Source: Bilabrum cf. latius
Lineage: Eukaryota > Bigyra: Bicosoecida > Bigyra > Bicosoecida
NCBI GenBank assembly: GCA_965178125.1
Contig: OZ237758.1
Coordinates: 186,001 to 250,000 of the forward strand
Length of the DNA: 64,000 nucleotides
Reading direction: 5' to 3'
In this document: positions 34,108 to 44,767 of the stretch, one piece after another
Position numbering within the stretch: the first letter of the stretch is position 1
Layout of the letters: every line of letters begins with the position of its first letter
Translations under genes and position numbers: made by a program
The notes under the pieces: generated by a model
What the model was told of the DNA's origin: nothing
Databases searched by the model: none
The model's input: the letters and a program-made list of their open reading frames with translations, nothing else

Positions 34108-34882
34108 TCAGGCACCCTCCTCATCCTCCTCCTCCTCCTCCTCCTCGTCGGCGCCGGCGGCAGAGCCAGTGGCGGCCTCGATCTTGGCAAGAGCCTTGGC
34201 GGCAGCGGCCCGGGCGATCCGGTCCAGGTCCCTCTTTCCCTGGTTGGTCAAGTAGCGGCCCAACTTGATGGCGCCGAACTCCTCCTGGTCCTCCTCGTCC
34301 TCGCGGTCCTCCTCCTTCATGGCAAGCACGCCGGCGCTCTGCAGGGCATGCAGAGCGTCGCGGATCACCTTTCGCGAGGCGCGCACGGTGCGCGGCCTGT
34401 GCGTGTCCCCGTGCTTCTGGCCGCCGAACTTGCGGGCCAGGGCGCCAACACCGCTGCCAGGGTTGATGTACATCTGGCGAGCGACGGCAGCGACGCGCGT
34501 GTAGAACCAATCACCATCCAAAGGAGCAAGTTCCTTGTGGTGCCCGGTCTTGGCGTACTCAACATACTTGGGGAGCTCCACGGCCGCAGTCTCCTTCAAG
34601 TGGGCGGCGTACTCAGCAATGAACTCGGCGGCAGACACGTCCTTGACGCTGGTTCCGGCCGGGCGAATAGGGGCACCTGCAATTTAGTACAAAGCGCGAA
34701 AAAATGTTGGCATATTTGATCCAAGTCACACGATCAGGTACAGTTCGCAACAGCAACCACGCCGCTCGTGCAGCCTTCATGTCTTTTTGCAGCCGTGTAT
34801 GCATCTTGCACGAAAACCAAATCCAGAAACTAAGCATTAAGTTCAATATGTTGTGCTCACCCTCGTAGTGGTATGCCTCCAT
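34108..34882 (-). CDS. RPS19: 40S ribosomal protein S19 (eS19) with acidic C-terminal extension
   Basis: eS19 of the small cytosolic subunit, 196 residues. Exon 1 (34882-34861) encodes only MEAYHYE plus one base. A 184-bp GT-AG intron (34860-34677, GTGAGC...TTGCAG) follows, and exon 2 (34676-34108) gives GAPIRPAGTSVKDVSAAEF. Core family motifs are clear: HHKELAPLDGDWFYTRVAAV, RKFGGQKHG, RKVIRDALHALQSAGVL and LTNQGKRDLDRIA. Compared with the usual 145 or so residues it has an inserted acidic loop (EEDREDEEDQEE) and a C-terminal tail of Glu/Asp. It ends at TGA and contains no TAG. Confidence 0.93.
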
Positions 34883-35200
34883 GATGTATAACCTCCTCGA
34901 AACGTGAATTTCGAGCCGCTGGCCGGCTGGTGGTTGCACGGATCGGATCCGCTGTCGCCGCGCACAAAGCGGAACCTCATGACCAACCAGGCTTGACTCT
35001 CGTTGGAGCCCGCAACACACAATCCTGTACAGTAGCCGGAAGAAATCGAATTACTGTAGCATACATTAGGGCGCTAGCTTCCCGATTGCTTACTGCACCG
35101 CTGATTTCTTGCCGAAATTCACGCTGTTTCCCTTGACTAGCAACTGTACAACACCCAATCTGGACCAAAGCGACCGATTCGTCCAACATACGCTCAGCTG
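34883..35200. promoter_or_regulatory. Divergent upstream region of RPS19 and the PH-domain gene
   Basis: This 318-bp interval between two divergent start codons must contain both promoters. No known promoter motif stands out. Confidence 0.4.
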
Positions 35201-38200
35201 ATGGACGCGATTGACTGGGAACCTAGAAAAGGCGGCAATGCAGCCTCCGGATCACCAAGCGGGGTCGCACCGACGGGTGGTGAGTATATTCGCTTTTGTC
35301 AACGGTAGCATGCGCTCGCTCAGTCCTGTCCCACCACAACCGCACCAGCGATGTTTCACACTTTTATGTATCGTTTGTTGCAGGAGTGGTATCACCGTCT
35401 GCGGCGGAACCTTCGGACGGCCCGCAGAGCTAGGACGGCGCGAGTCCGGCTGCAGGTGCAACTGTGCAGCAGTCCTTTGCGCAGATAGATTCGGAGCACG
35501 ACCCAGACGACCCCAACGACAGCTTTCAGAGAACTAAGCTTGCAGAGCAACAGCTGGAGCAGGATGACCTGGATGCCGCCGCCCGCGTGGTTGACGAGCT
35601 CACGGAGCAGCTCGCTTCCGAGATCGGCCAGATCAAGACTCTGACTGCGGTCATGCGAGCACGGCAGGCAGACAGGAGCCAGCAAACGGAGTAGACCGGC
35701 ACTCACGGACCTCTTTTGCGAGTTGCGGAGCAGCAGTTCGTGCAGATGCAGCAGCACCTCGCGGCCGAGGCGCAGGCCCGCACGGAGGCCATGACACCCG
35801 TGCGTCCAGACGCTCTGGCACGGGAACAGCAGCAGCAGCAGCAGTACACGGGGCCGGGACCACAGGACAGTGTGAGCAGGGCCTAGAGCCCGGTGCCCGA
35901 CAACGAAGTGCACTATGTGTTCCTCCCCGACGGCACGCGCCTGACCCTGTACAACAACATGCTGTTTGATGAGCTGGGCAACGACGTGCCGTGGGAGACG
36001 CTGGGCCCGGGAGCTGGGCCTCACTTGCTGGTGCAGGTGGGAGGGCCCCCGGCAGAGGGCGAGGAGGGAGCCACAGAGGGGGGCGACGAGGCTGTAGATG
36101 ATGACGAGGAGGAGAACAAGTAGGGGTAGGGTAGAGAGGGCGCGCGTGCTGATGAGATTAGAGTGCAGGGAGGGGGCGCTGGGGAGGGCGATCCCGCGCG
36201 CGGCAGTGCGGTGCATCCTCCCATGCCTCGGCCTCAGCCTCAGCAGAGACAAGACGGCGACGATGCTACGAGCCAGTACGACTCGGACACTGACGTGGTG
36301 GGCCAGCGAAGAGCCGGCGGTGGAACAGGAACAGGAACAGGGCCGGGGGCAAAGGCCGTGACCAGGGCCAGGCCAGCAGCCCTGTAGTCACCCTTTGCCA
36401 ATACTGCTGCCGCAGCAGCAGCAGCAGCAGCAGCAGACCCCTCTGTGGCGGACAGGGAGTAGGACTAGGCTGGCAGTGGGGGCGTGCTCGAGTCGAAAAC
36501 CAGCGACGAAGACGAAGGTGCTGATGCAGACGCAGACGCAAGCAAGGCCAAGGGCAAGGGGTCGCAACCATCATCCGCCGCTGCTGCCTCGCCCAGCCCC
36601 AGCTCGAGCTTTCAGCGGATGCGGCTCGCTCGCAGGCCAACCGAGGTCAGGATGCAGTTCACTGCGCTGCAGGACAGCACCATGAGCCTGCACCGGCAGA
36701 TCTAGGAGGAAAACCGGAAGATAGCGCAGGCAGCCGGCACTGAGCATGAGCAGGACCAGCAAGGCCCAAGCGTAGGAGGCAGCCCATGCTCGGCCTCGTC
36801 CAGACAAGCAGCACTGGAAGCGGGCGGCAGGGCGGTCCAGGGAGGCGGGGTCCGGGCAGTGGATGGTACCGGGCGGGAACGGGGCACAGCGGAGGGGCTA
36901 GGGGCGGGCAACACCGGATCTAGGCGTCATCGGCGCCGGCGCCGCGCCGCCAATGTCAGCTCCATGCGCCCTTCCAAGATCCTGTCCACGGCGGTGAGGG
37001 CCATGCGGACAGCCATGAGGTCGGGGTCGGGGCAAGCGGTGAGTGGGCTGGTGGTCCCCCCCATGCACGCGCCTCACGAGGGCGACGGGTCCCGTCCAGC
37101 GCATGCGTCTGGGTCTGGCTCAGTGTCGCCGGGGCACAAGGGGCAGGGCATCGATAGGAAGCAGGCTGAGCTGGAGCGGCTGCAGCAGCACAGGGCCATG
37201 CTGGAGGTAGGCCATGTCCGTGAGCAGCAGCAGCAGCAGCAGCAGCAGGGGACGCGTGGGGGAAGCGGCGGGGGCGTACCTCCTCACAGGAGAGGGAGTA
37301 GGTCCAGGGAACAGCAGGGGCCTGGTGCGTCATTCGCATTTGTGGACGTGGAGGGCGAGGGCGAGGGCGAGGTTGGCGTGGAGGAGGAGGAGTCCGGCAT
37401 GGACACCGATCTTGGGCTGATGGAGGGTGACGGGGAGGGGTTGGAGGGGGAGGGCGGGGACATGCACGTGGACCAGTTCAGGATGGTATCGGAGGAGGAA
37501 GAGGACGAAGAGGAGGGGGGGCAGGTTGGCCGCCATGGGTACCACCACCGGCCCCGGCCTCCCGGGGCGGGTCGGGGCCGTGCCCCCGGCAGCAGCATGG
37601 ATTTCAGCTCTGGATCCGACCTCGGGATGGGGGGCGTCGCTATGCCTGACGGGACCCGTGGCGATGTTCCCCCGGAGCAGCACGGCGCCGAGGCTGCCCT
37701 TGTGGGGATCGGCATGAAGGGCGACCGTGCGCGTAGGCAGCAGCCGGGACAGGGCAGGGGGTGGAGCCGGGGATAGGGGCGAGGCCACGGTATGCAGGGG
37801 CAGGAGTTCCCTGGGCATGCCTCCGTGATGAGCGGGAGTCGCATGACGGGAGAGGGTGAGGCGAGCACAATCAGCGGTTCGGCGTCCATGGTCAGCGGGG
37901 CTGGAGGACGCGGAGGAACTGCGATGGGACGGGACGAGGAGGAGGAGGAGGATGAGGACGATGAGGGCTTCAAGCATTTCGGGGCAGGGAAGGACGGGGC
38001 GGGAGAGGGGACCGGCGAAGGTCATGAGGAAGGGGAGGATGGGCGGGGCGACCACCAGAGAGTGGCGAGGGAGGGGCAGCTGTGGAAGGCCGACAGACAC
38101 GGGGCCAAATGGAGGAAGCGGTGGGCCTGCGTGTGCCCGGAGAAGCTGTACTACTTCTCTAGCGACACGCAGGCTCGCGAAGCCAAGGCAGAGGGCAACA

Positions 38201-38427
38201 TGACTCTCTACAAGGCCGGGATTGACCTTCACATGTGCACCGTGGTAATCCAGAGGAAGCAGCCTAGGGACGCGCCCCCCAAGGGGACGTACCCGTTCAC
38301 GCTGCAGTGCGGCGGGAGGAAGTTCTGGTTTGCGGCGACCTCCGCAGACGAGCGGAGAGTGTGGGTCACCATGCTGTGCGAGATCACACAAGAGAGCCCC
38401 GAGGTAGTGCTGGAGGGGTTCGAGTGA
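35201..38427 (+). CDS. PH-domain protein with long disordered region (10 in-frame UAG)
   Basis: Exon 1 (35201-35279) starts MDAIDWEPRKGG; a 104-bp GT-AG intron (35280-35383, GTGAGT...TTGCAG) leads to exon 2, which is open to TGA 38425, giving 1,040 residues with exact phase. TAG codons lie at 35431, 35692, 35884, 36121, 36127, 36385, 36460, 36466, 36703 and 37774. The N-terminal part is coiled-coil-like (TKLAEQQLEQDDLDAAARV, EQLASEIGQIKTL). Long Gly/Gln/Glu-rich segments follow, with another helix around SLHRQI-x-EENRKIAQ, where TAG sits in a heptad. Residues about 920-1032 form a pleckstrin homology domain: REGQLWKADRHGAKWRKRWA, LYYFSSDTQAREAKAEG and the final helix Trp in DERRVWVTMLCE. It probably binds phosphoinositides or a protein partner at membranes. 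The overall family is not recognised. Confidence 0.75.
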
Positions 38428-38670
38428 GGTCGATGGATACCTCAAGCACCGGGTTTCTTCGTGCGTTCGCAGTGCTGAAAATCAATGTTGTCGATGTTTT
38501 GCTCAGCTATGATTCATATTTGATTGCAAACCAACCTCATGGCCGCCGTGCGGCTCTGCCCACCCCTGCGGCCGAAGGCAGGCAGCGGGAGCCGGATCTG
38601 GCACCCGATCCAACCACTTGGATGCGACATAGGGAACCAGTCGTCCTACAGATTAGATGAAGATTCCTTT

Positions 38671-40242
38671 TCAGGTCGTCTTCACTCCTCGCTGCTCGAG
38701 CCAATCCCGCATCTTGTCGTTATATCGCATGCGCCACCTCTCCAGCGCCCTCTCGCCGCTCGTCGCTGCCGCCTCCCGCTAGTCTCCCAGCAGGAAGCGA
38801 TCTCGGTAGTCAGCCGACTTGCGATAAAGCGTCTCTTCATCGCTCTCAATGTCGCTCTCTCTGTCCCGACTGTCTTGGGATGCGCCCTTGCCATCTCCCG
38901 CCTTGTCCTCCTCCTCCTCCTCGTCCTCGTCATCGTCCGAGTCCGAGTCCGAGTCCGAGCCGGAAGAAGACCCCGAGGAGCTGCTCCCATCAGAACCTGA
39001 GCCCGATCCATGACCACTCGTGCTGCTACTTCTGCGACCTCCGCGGCTTTTTCGACTCTTGTTGGACACACCTCCAGCAGGCCTATGTTCATGCACCTCC
39101 AGCTGACCGCGTTCGCGTGCTCGGCTACCCATCGATCTGTGGCGGCTCCCCGCCCCGACAGCAAGCCCCTGGCGTGCAGCAACACCGCCGTCACCCTCGT
39201 CTTCGTCTTCATCATTATCGCTTTCATCTTCGCTACTGCTGCTACTGCCGCTGCTGCTGCTGCTGCTGGGCCTCCTCCTTCTAGTGCCAGTCCTGGCACC
39301 CCTCCCCTTGGAAGCCTCACGACTCTCCTCCTCGCAGTCCTCCTACCTGCCTTTTTCATTTCCTTCGAGCCTGCCCGGTGATTCAGAATCGGAATCCGGG
39401 ACAGACGGGCGCAAGAGGGGCCCAGCGTGAGCCATCTGCCTCGACGGTGCTCGAATTGAGGCTGAAGCAACAATCTGGGGGCCTTTGCGCTTCGCCCTGG
39501 GATCAGTCTGCATCTTGCTCGCATGACGGCTACTGGAAAGAATGCGCGACATGCCCTTCGATTTCGATCCGGTCTCTTTGCGCGCCCTGGTCGACTGCTT
39601 GGCAGGTGCTCGCACAGCTCTCTCATGCTCGCTTTCGTCGCTCGAGTCTGTGCTCCTTGTTGGGCTGGCGCTTCCTAATTCAGCCCCCTATGGTGATTCA
39701 TAGCTGCTAGATGAATGCCTGTGCCTTGCGGCCGGATCTGACGGCGATTTCCGCTTCCGTTTCGGTTGCACAGCTCCATGAGATTGGGCGAGACCCGAGG
39801 CTACCCGTCCTTTGCTGCCACTCGCCGCCAGCTATGATTTTGACTTGCCGTACTTTGTCGTCTTGGAGTATTTGCTAAATGCATGTGGTGCTTCGTCCAT
39901 GCCCTGGCCAGGCTCATCCAGCCTTTGGCTATCGTCTCGAGAGGACATGCTATCGTCAAGCAACTCCGATGCCCAGTTCATATTAGGTGCTGGGGAGTTA
40001 TTTTCGGTAAGCTTTAATATATCATCTGCTGTCCGTTTCTTGGCAGCTTCTCGAGCTCCTCGCTTTGACTTCTTCTTTGGGCGAGCACCAGCTTCGGTAT
40101 CCAGCACCTGCTCCCGCTTCCGTACTCTGCCAAGTTTCTCGCGCCGCTGCAGAAAATTGATTGAAATAAATACGCAGAAAGCAATAGAAGCAGGCGAATG
40201 CAGGCAGGCATGGCAGGAGAAAAAAAAACTAACCGGTTGCAT
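38671..40242 (-). CDS. Ser/Asp/Arg-rich protein, probably nuclear
   Basis: I do not recognise the family. A three-codon first exon (ATGCAACCG, 40242-40234) and an 87-bp intron with a pyrimidine-rich tract (40233-40147, GTTAGT...CTGCAG) lead to one exon ending at TGA 38673-38671, 494 residues in phase. TAG codons lie at 39834-39832, 39690-39688, 39345-39343 and 38781-38779. The protein starts basic (RREKLGRVRKREQ, RPKKKSKRGAREAAKKR, a good nuclear localisation signal). Then come Ser-rich tracts, an acidic EDESDNDEDEDEGDG stretch and an alternating Gly-Ser-Asp segment. It ends in a compact predicted helix (ERALERWRMRYNDKMRDWLE). The composition resembles nuclear RNA- or chromatin-associated proteins. 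The first exon is less certain than the rest. Confidence 0.6.
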
Positions 40243-40480
40243 TTGGAAATCAATGTAGGCTGAACTAGAGCTTTGTACTGGCCTTCGCAGCGGGAATCAC
40301 CACAGATCAGCAGAACAAACAATGAAACGCATCAATGCCTCGCGCAAGTAGACATGCTCTTGCGGATGCGAACGGTTGCGGCGATGACATGCCGACTCGG
40401 AAGGAAAGTTCTCTCCTCGGAGCAAATCAAACCGCCAGTGGGGTCCCGCAAACAACCGCTGCAGCTCCCCTTCGCTGACA

Positions 40481-43400
40481 TCACTGGGGCCGTCCACCGG
40501 TGGCCAGCAGCGCGTTCTCCACAGAGGCATCGATCACGCGCTCGTCGCCCACCAGACGGGCCACCGCGCTCGCCACCTGGTCCACACCGTTGGTGGCCTC
40601 CAGCACGTAGGTGCCGGGGCACGCCACCGTGCGCCCAGTCCCTCGCCGAGGCATGGCCAGCGTATCGGAGTCCACGTTGAAGGTCACCGTGGTGGACTCG
40701 CCGGCCTTGAGGTGCACCCTCTGGAAGCCCGCCAGCTGCTTGATGAGGGGCAGGTCCCCAGGGTCACCACCGTCGGGGTGAGGCCCGTGCACAGCGTCCA
40801 CGTCCTCCTGCGGCTTCACAAAGAGGAACACCACCTCGTCGCCCTCTCTGTCCCCCGTGTTGGTCACTTTGGCCGTGTAGGTCTTGGACAGCGAGGACAC
40901 ATGGCCCCCCGCAGACATGGGCCCCACGCCGGTCCACAGCTGGGTCTCCTCCTGGCCCACCTGCTCGCTGTCCCATGACACTGTGAAAGTCGTGTACGAC
41001 AGGCCGTGCGCGAAGGCGAAGGAAGGCTTCCCCGTGTAGAAGCGGTAGGTGCGTCCGGGCGGGTGGGCGATGTCCATATCAAGGAAGTTGGCCTGGTCCA
41101 CGATGCTCGACTCGTACATGGTGACGGGCATCTTGCCGCCGGGGTTGTAGTCCCCCATCAGCACGCTGGCCAGGGCAGGGGCGCCAAAGAAGCCCGGGTA
41201 GAAGGCCTCCACGATGGCAGGCACCTCCGTGGCAAGCCCGTCAATGGCCACCGAGCCGCCGTTGATCAGCACCAGCACAGTTGGAGTGCCCGTGGCCAGC
41301 ACGGCACGGATGAACTCGGGCTGCACGCCGGGCAGCGAGATGTTCACGCGGTCGTATCCCTCCCTCTCCACCTCCTGGCTCAGCCCGGCGAAGATCACCG
41401 CCACGTCCGCCTCCTTGGCGGCCTGCACAGCGGCTGCAAACCCGCTCGTGTCCTGCGAGTCCACGTCGCAACCGTGCTCGAAGGTGACGGAGCCACCGGG
41501 GTTGGCCTTCTGCAGCTCCACGTACGGCTGGGGCACGCAGTTGTACCCCTCAAGGGGGCAGATCTGGCCCAGATAGTTGCCCAGGAGCTCCTTGTTGGCA
41601 TCAGCGTGGGGGCCCACAGCCGCGATCTTGGCCCCCTTCTTGATCGGGAGGATGCTGCCCTCGTTCCGCAGGAGCACGGTGCTCTGCTGGGCGGCGAACA
41701 GGCTCAGCTCCCTCGAGTAGGTCGTGTTCACGTCCTGCTCGCTCACGTGCCAGTAGGGCTGCCCCTCATGCGAGTCGAACAGGCCCATCTCGAAGCGCAG
41801 CCGCAGCGAGTTGTTCAGGGCACGGTTCACGTCTTCCATGCTGCAGAGCCCGTCAGCCACGCCCTGCAGAAGGGCGTCATTGTACACGCTACCGCTGTTG
41901 ATGTCCGTGACGCCGTCTTTGATGGCCACGCAGGCGGCCTCCTCGGCAGTGGCGACGTAGTGGTGCTCCGCGTAGATGTCCCTGATGGCCCCGCTGTCAG
42001 AGGTAACGTAGCCTGCGATACACGAAAAGTGAAGGAGAACGAGCGGAGATAAGGATGGTATGGAGAGAGGGGCATCCAGGGGTTGAAAAATGAGCGTTCC
42101 GTCTCTGCATGCATGGTCGCGGGCATGGAATGGAATGCGAAGCGGTGCTCGTCTGAGACTTCCTAGCTCATCAACGATCGCACTGGCAAGAGGTGTCTTG
42201 CCAGAAAGAAATATCGTGCCTTGCGCCCATGGTCTCACCGGTGAATCCCCACTCGTCCCTCAGGATGTTGGCCAGGAAGGGAGAGGCGCACGTGGGCACG
42301 CCAGGCCCGAAATCGGTCGAGTTGTCACCCTTCTGCAGCGCGATGGCGTTGTACGAGCACATCAGCGACTGCGCGTTGCCCTTGGTCACGGCCTCCTTGA
42401 AGGCAGGCAGGTACACGGCGGCCAGCATGTAGTCGGACACGTTGGCCACGAAGTTGTGCCTCGTGTGGCCGTTGTAGTTCTCCAGCGAGTACGCCGCCCA
42501 GTGCTTGAGGCACGTCACTCCGCGGTAGTACCGGTCATCGTCCCCGTTCTGCAGCCCGAGGGTGTACCTGAGACCGTACTTGCCATTGACGAAGGAAGAC
42601 TCGCTGGGCACCTCCTGGCAGCGGCCCCACCTCGGGTCCCTGCACACGTTGATGTTGGGACTCCACGTGTTGAGGCCTGTGAGGTGGGGGGGTCGAGGTG
42701 GGACTCGACTTGGGGGGATGGGGTGGGCCAGCAGTAACAAGGTAGCAGCTTGCGTGCTTGTTATCAGCGCGACGGACCCATGCACAGCAAAACGGCGGAT
42801 AGGCAACATGATCCATAACCGCCCGCGTGGGTGGAGCAATTCACTTTGCCTCGCCCCGCTCATCCTGTCGCACGATTGCATGTCAAAACGCAAACCAGGT
42901 CACCAAAACCGTACAAAAGCTCTGCTATACCTCTCTCTCTCTTTTTCTTTCTCACCGATGTGTGGCAGCCCGTTGCCGTGGTTCTCCCCGACGCCCTGCA
43001 GCCAGAGGGACCTCATCTCGTGCCCGATCACATCGGTCATGGCCTCCCACAGGGTCTCGTTGAAGGCGCAGCCCAGCATGTTGGGAGACGGGAAGGAAGT
43101 GGGACAGTTGGCGATCAAGTTACCGTCCCAGTTCTTCTTGCTCCCGCACCTGGACTGCACACCATGCACCGCGTTAAGACCGTAATCATATTCTACGAGC
43201 CCGATGCGGCTCACGTTGCCCTTTGGGCTCTCGCGGGCCGTGAGCAGAGGGGGCTTCTCGACGTCATGCAATAGCGAGATTAGAGACTGGGAGCGGGTCT
43301 CCACGGGCAGCGACATGTTGCAATAGTCGAAGTGGTCGTTTGGGGGCACGCAGGAGGCCGGGATGGGCACCGGTGTCGGGGGCTTCGGCGGGGGCGGAAA

Positions 43401-43785
43401 TGGGGCGCTGCGGTTGCCTGACACGCGATTCGGCGTCGGCACGTATGAATTCGTATTGTCCTTCAAGAAACAGGCCTTGGAGCTGCGTGGTGCGGTCAGA
43501 GGAGCTGGCATAAAATCCCGATCTTGTCATTGCCACGTCAATACTTCAACTTTTCATTAGCTTAGAAACATCAGACCCTTACTCGGTATCGTACGTAAAT
43601 GCAAAGCATCCGTACTGGTCGTTGCACTGCGTGCAGCAATCGCTTGCAGAGGTTGCAGTGGTCTGCTGTCCGCCAGTGCCCACGATGACGTTTTCTACCG
43701 TGCTGCACCCAGCGTCGCACACCTTTGCAGTGACGACAGAAGCTGATGCAAGGACTGCAAGCATTCCAAGCTGAGAGAGTACCAT
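40481..43785 (-). CDS. Secreted GH3 beta-glucosidase/beta-xylosidase with N-terminal PAN/Apple-like domain
   Basis: Four exons (43785-43583, 43482-42956, 42676-42239, 42012-40481) joined by GT-AG introns of 100, 279 and 226 bp give 899 residues in phase; no TAG is used. Residues 1-20 (MVLSQLGMLAVLASASVVTA) form a signal peptide. A Cys-rich PAN/Apple-like domain follows (CCTQCNDQYGCFAFTY, completed by ACFLKDN after the first intron), then a Pro-rich linker and the glycoside hydrolase family 3 barrel (ARESPKGN, NAVHGVQSRCG, SPNINVCRDPRWGR, CLKHWAAYSLEN). The catalytic nucleophile is Asp395 in GYVTSDSGAI. The second GH3 domain and a fibronectin-III-like end (GRTYRFYTGKPSFAFAHGLS) complete the enzyme. 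It should release terminal glucose or xylose from plant- or alga-type polysaccharides outside the cell. Each splice junction lands inside a conserved motif, so the model is secure. Confidence 0.9.
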
Positions 43786-43966
43786 TGTGGACCGCCTTTA
43801 CAGCGAAATCCGAGAAATGGTTAAGTGCAACTCTTCCGACGCGCCGTGATTGCCAAAAATCATTTTTGGCACGCAACCCACCCGCGCCGGGCCGGCTCCA
43901 GACTCGGTTAATAGGCTAGCGGTCACATCAACGAAGGTACTATATAATAACACAAATGTACAATAT

Positions 43967-44524
43967 TCAAGTCCCCTGTCCTTCTTCTCCACTCGGAGCA
44001 ATCCCGCTAGCAGTGCCGCCAGAATCAGCATCCCCACTGGGCTTCGCTGCCTTGCCCCCAGAAATGGCAGCACTGGGGTCCTTCCCGGCTCCACCAAGCA
44101 TGTCTCGGAAGTCTGCGAGAGAGATCTTTCCGTCGCCGTCCACGTCAGCGGCCTGCATGACCACCTCCATATCCTCCTTGCCCAAGTCCTCGAAGCCCAG
44201 CCTATGAAACACGTCGGCTAGGACAGCTGGGTCCGCCATACCCTTACCTTGCGGGTCAAACACTCGAAAGGCCTCCGCCACTGGGTCAAACACCAGATCA
44301 TTGTCCTCCAGTAGTGACAGCACATCAGCCTCTGTGACCTCGTCCTGCCCTCCCATTAGAAATCGAAGCTCTTTCAGCGGCATGTCGCGGTAGAATGGGG
44401 CTAGTCTAGATCTCAAATCCTTTAGGGAAACGGAACCCTTGTCTTCTACATCTAAGAACCGGAAGGCTGCGCGAACTTCCTCCGGATCAACAAAGACGCC
44501 CCCACTCTTGCTCGTGCGAGCCAT
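43967..44524 (-). CDS. EF-hand (calmodulin/centrin-like) calcium-binding protein
   Basis: A 185-residue protein with four EF-hand positions. Only the last loop is canonical (DVDGDGKISLAD, residues 127-138). The first (DVEDKGSVSLKD, 25-36) keeps several ligands, the third (DPQGKGMADPAV, 90-101) is weakened and the second appears lost. The tail is a Gly/Ser/Ala-rich stretch. It probably acts as a calcium sensor or as a small cytoskeletal regulator of the calmodulin/centrin/troponin-C type; the exact family is unclear. I chose the ATG at 44524 because the codon further upstream is TTG. It ends at TGA. Confidence 0.8.
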   Translation of the reverse strand: MARTSKSGGVFVDPEEVRAAFRFLDVEDKGSVSLKDLRSRLAPFYRDMPLKELRFLMGGQDEVTEADVLSLLEDNDLVFDPVAEAFRVFDPQGKGMADPAVLADVFHRLGFEDLGKEDMEVVMQAADVDGDGKISLADFRDMLGGAGKDPSAAISGGKAAKPSGDADSGGTASGIAPSGEEGQGT

Positions 44525-44767
44525 ACTTGCGATCTCCAATACGTGGCTAAATGCAATCTATAATTAGTATGTAGACCAGATCGCCAGATGTTTGTGACAC
44601 AATCCTTGATATAAATGGTGCACGGAAGCAGCCGTAACGGGTAGGTCTAGGTCGCCATGTGACCAGTGCGATTCGGCGTTTGGTCGCATGCACCAGCAGC
44701 ACGAGCAGCACGCTGTTCGAACTGGAAAGTAGGCCGCATGGTTGCTGTGCACATTAATCCTAGACAA

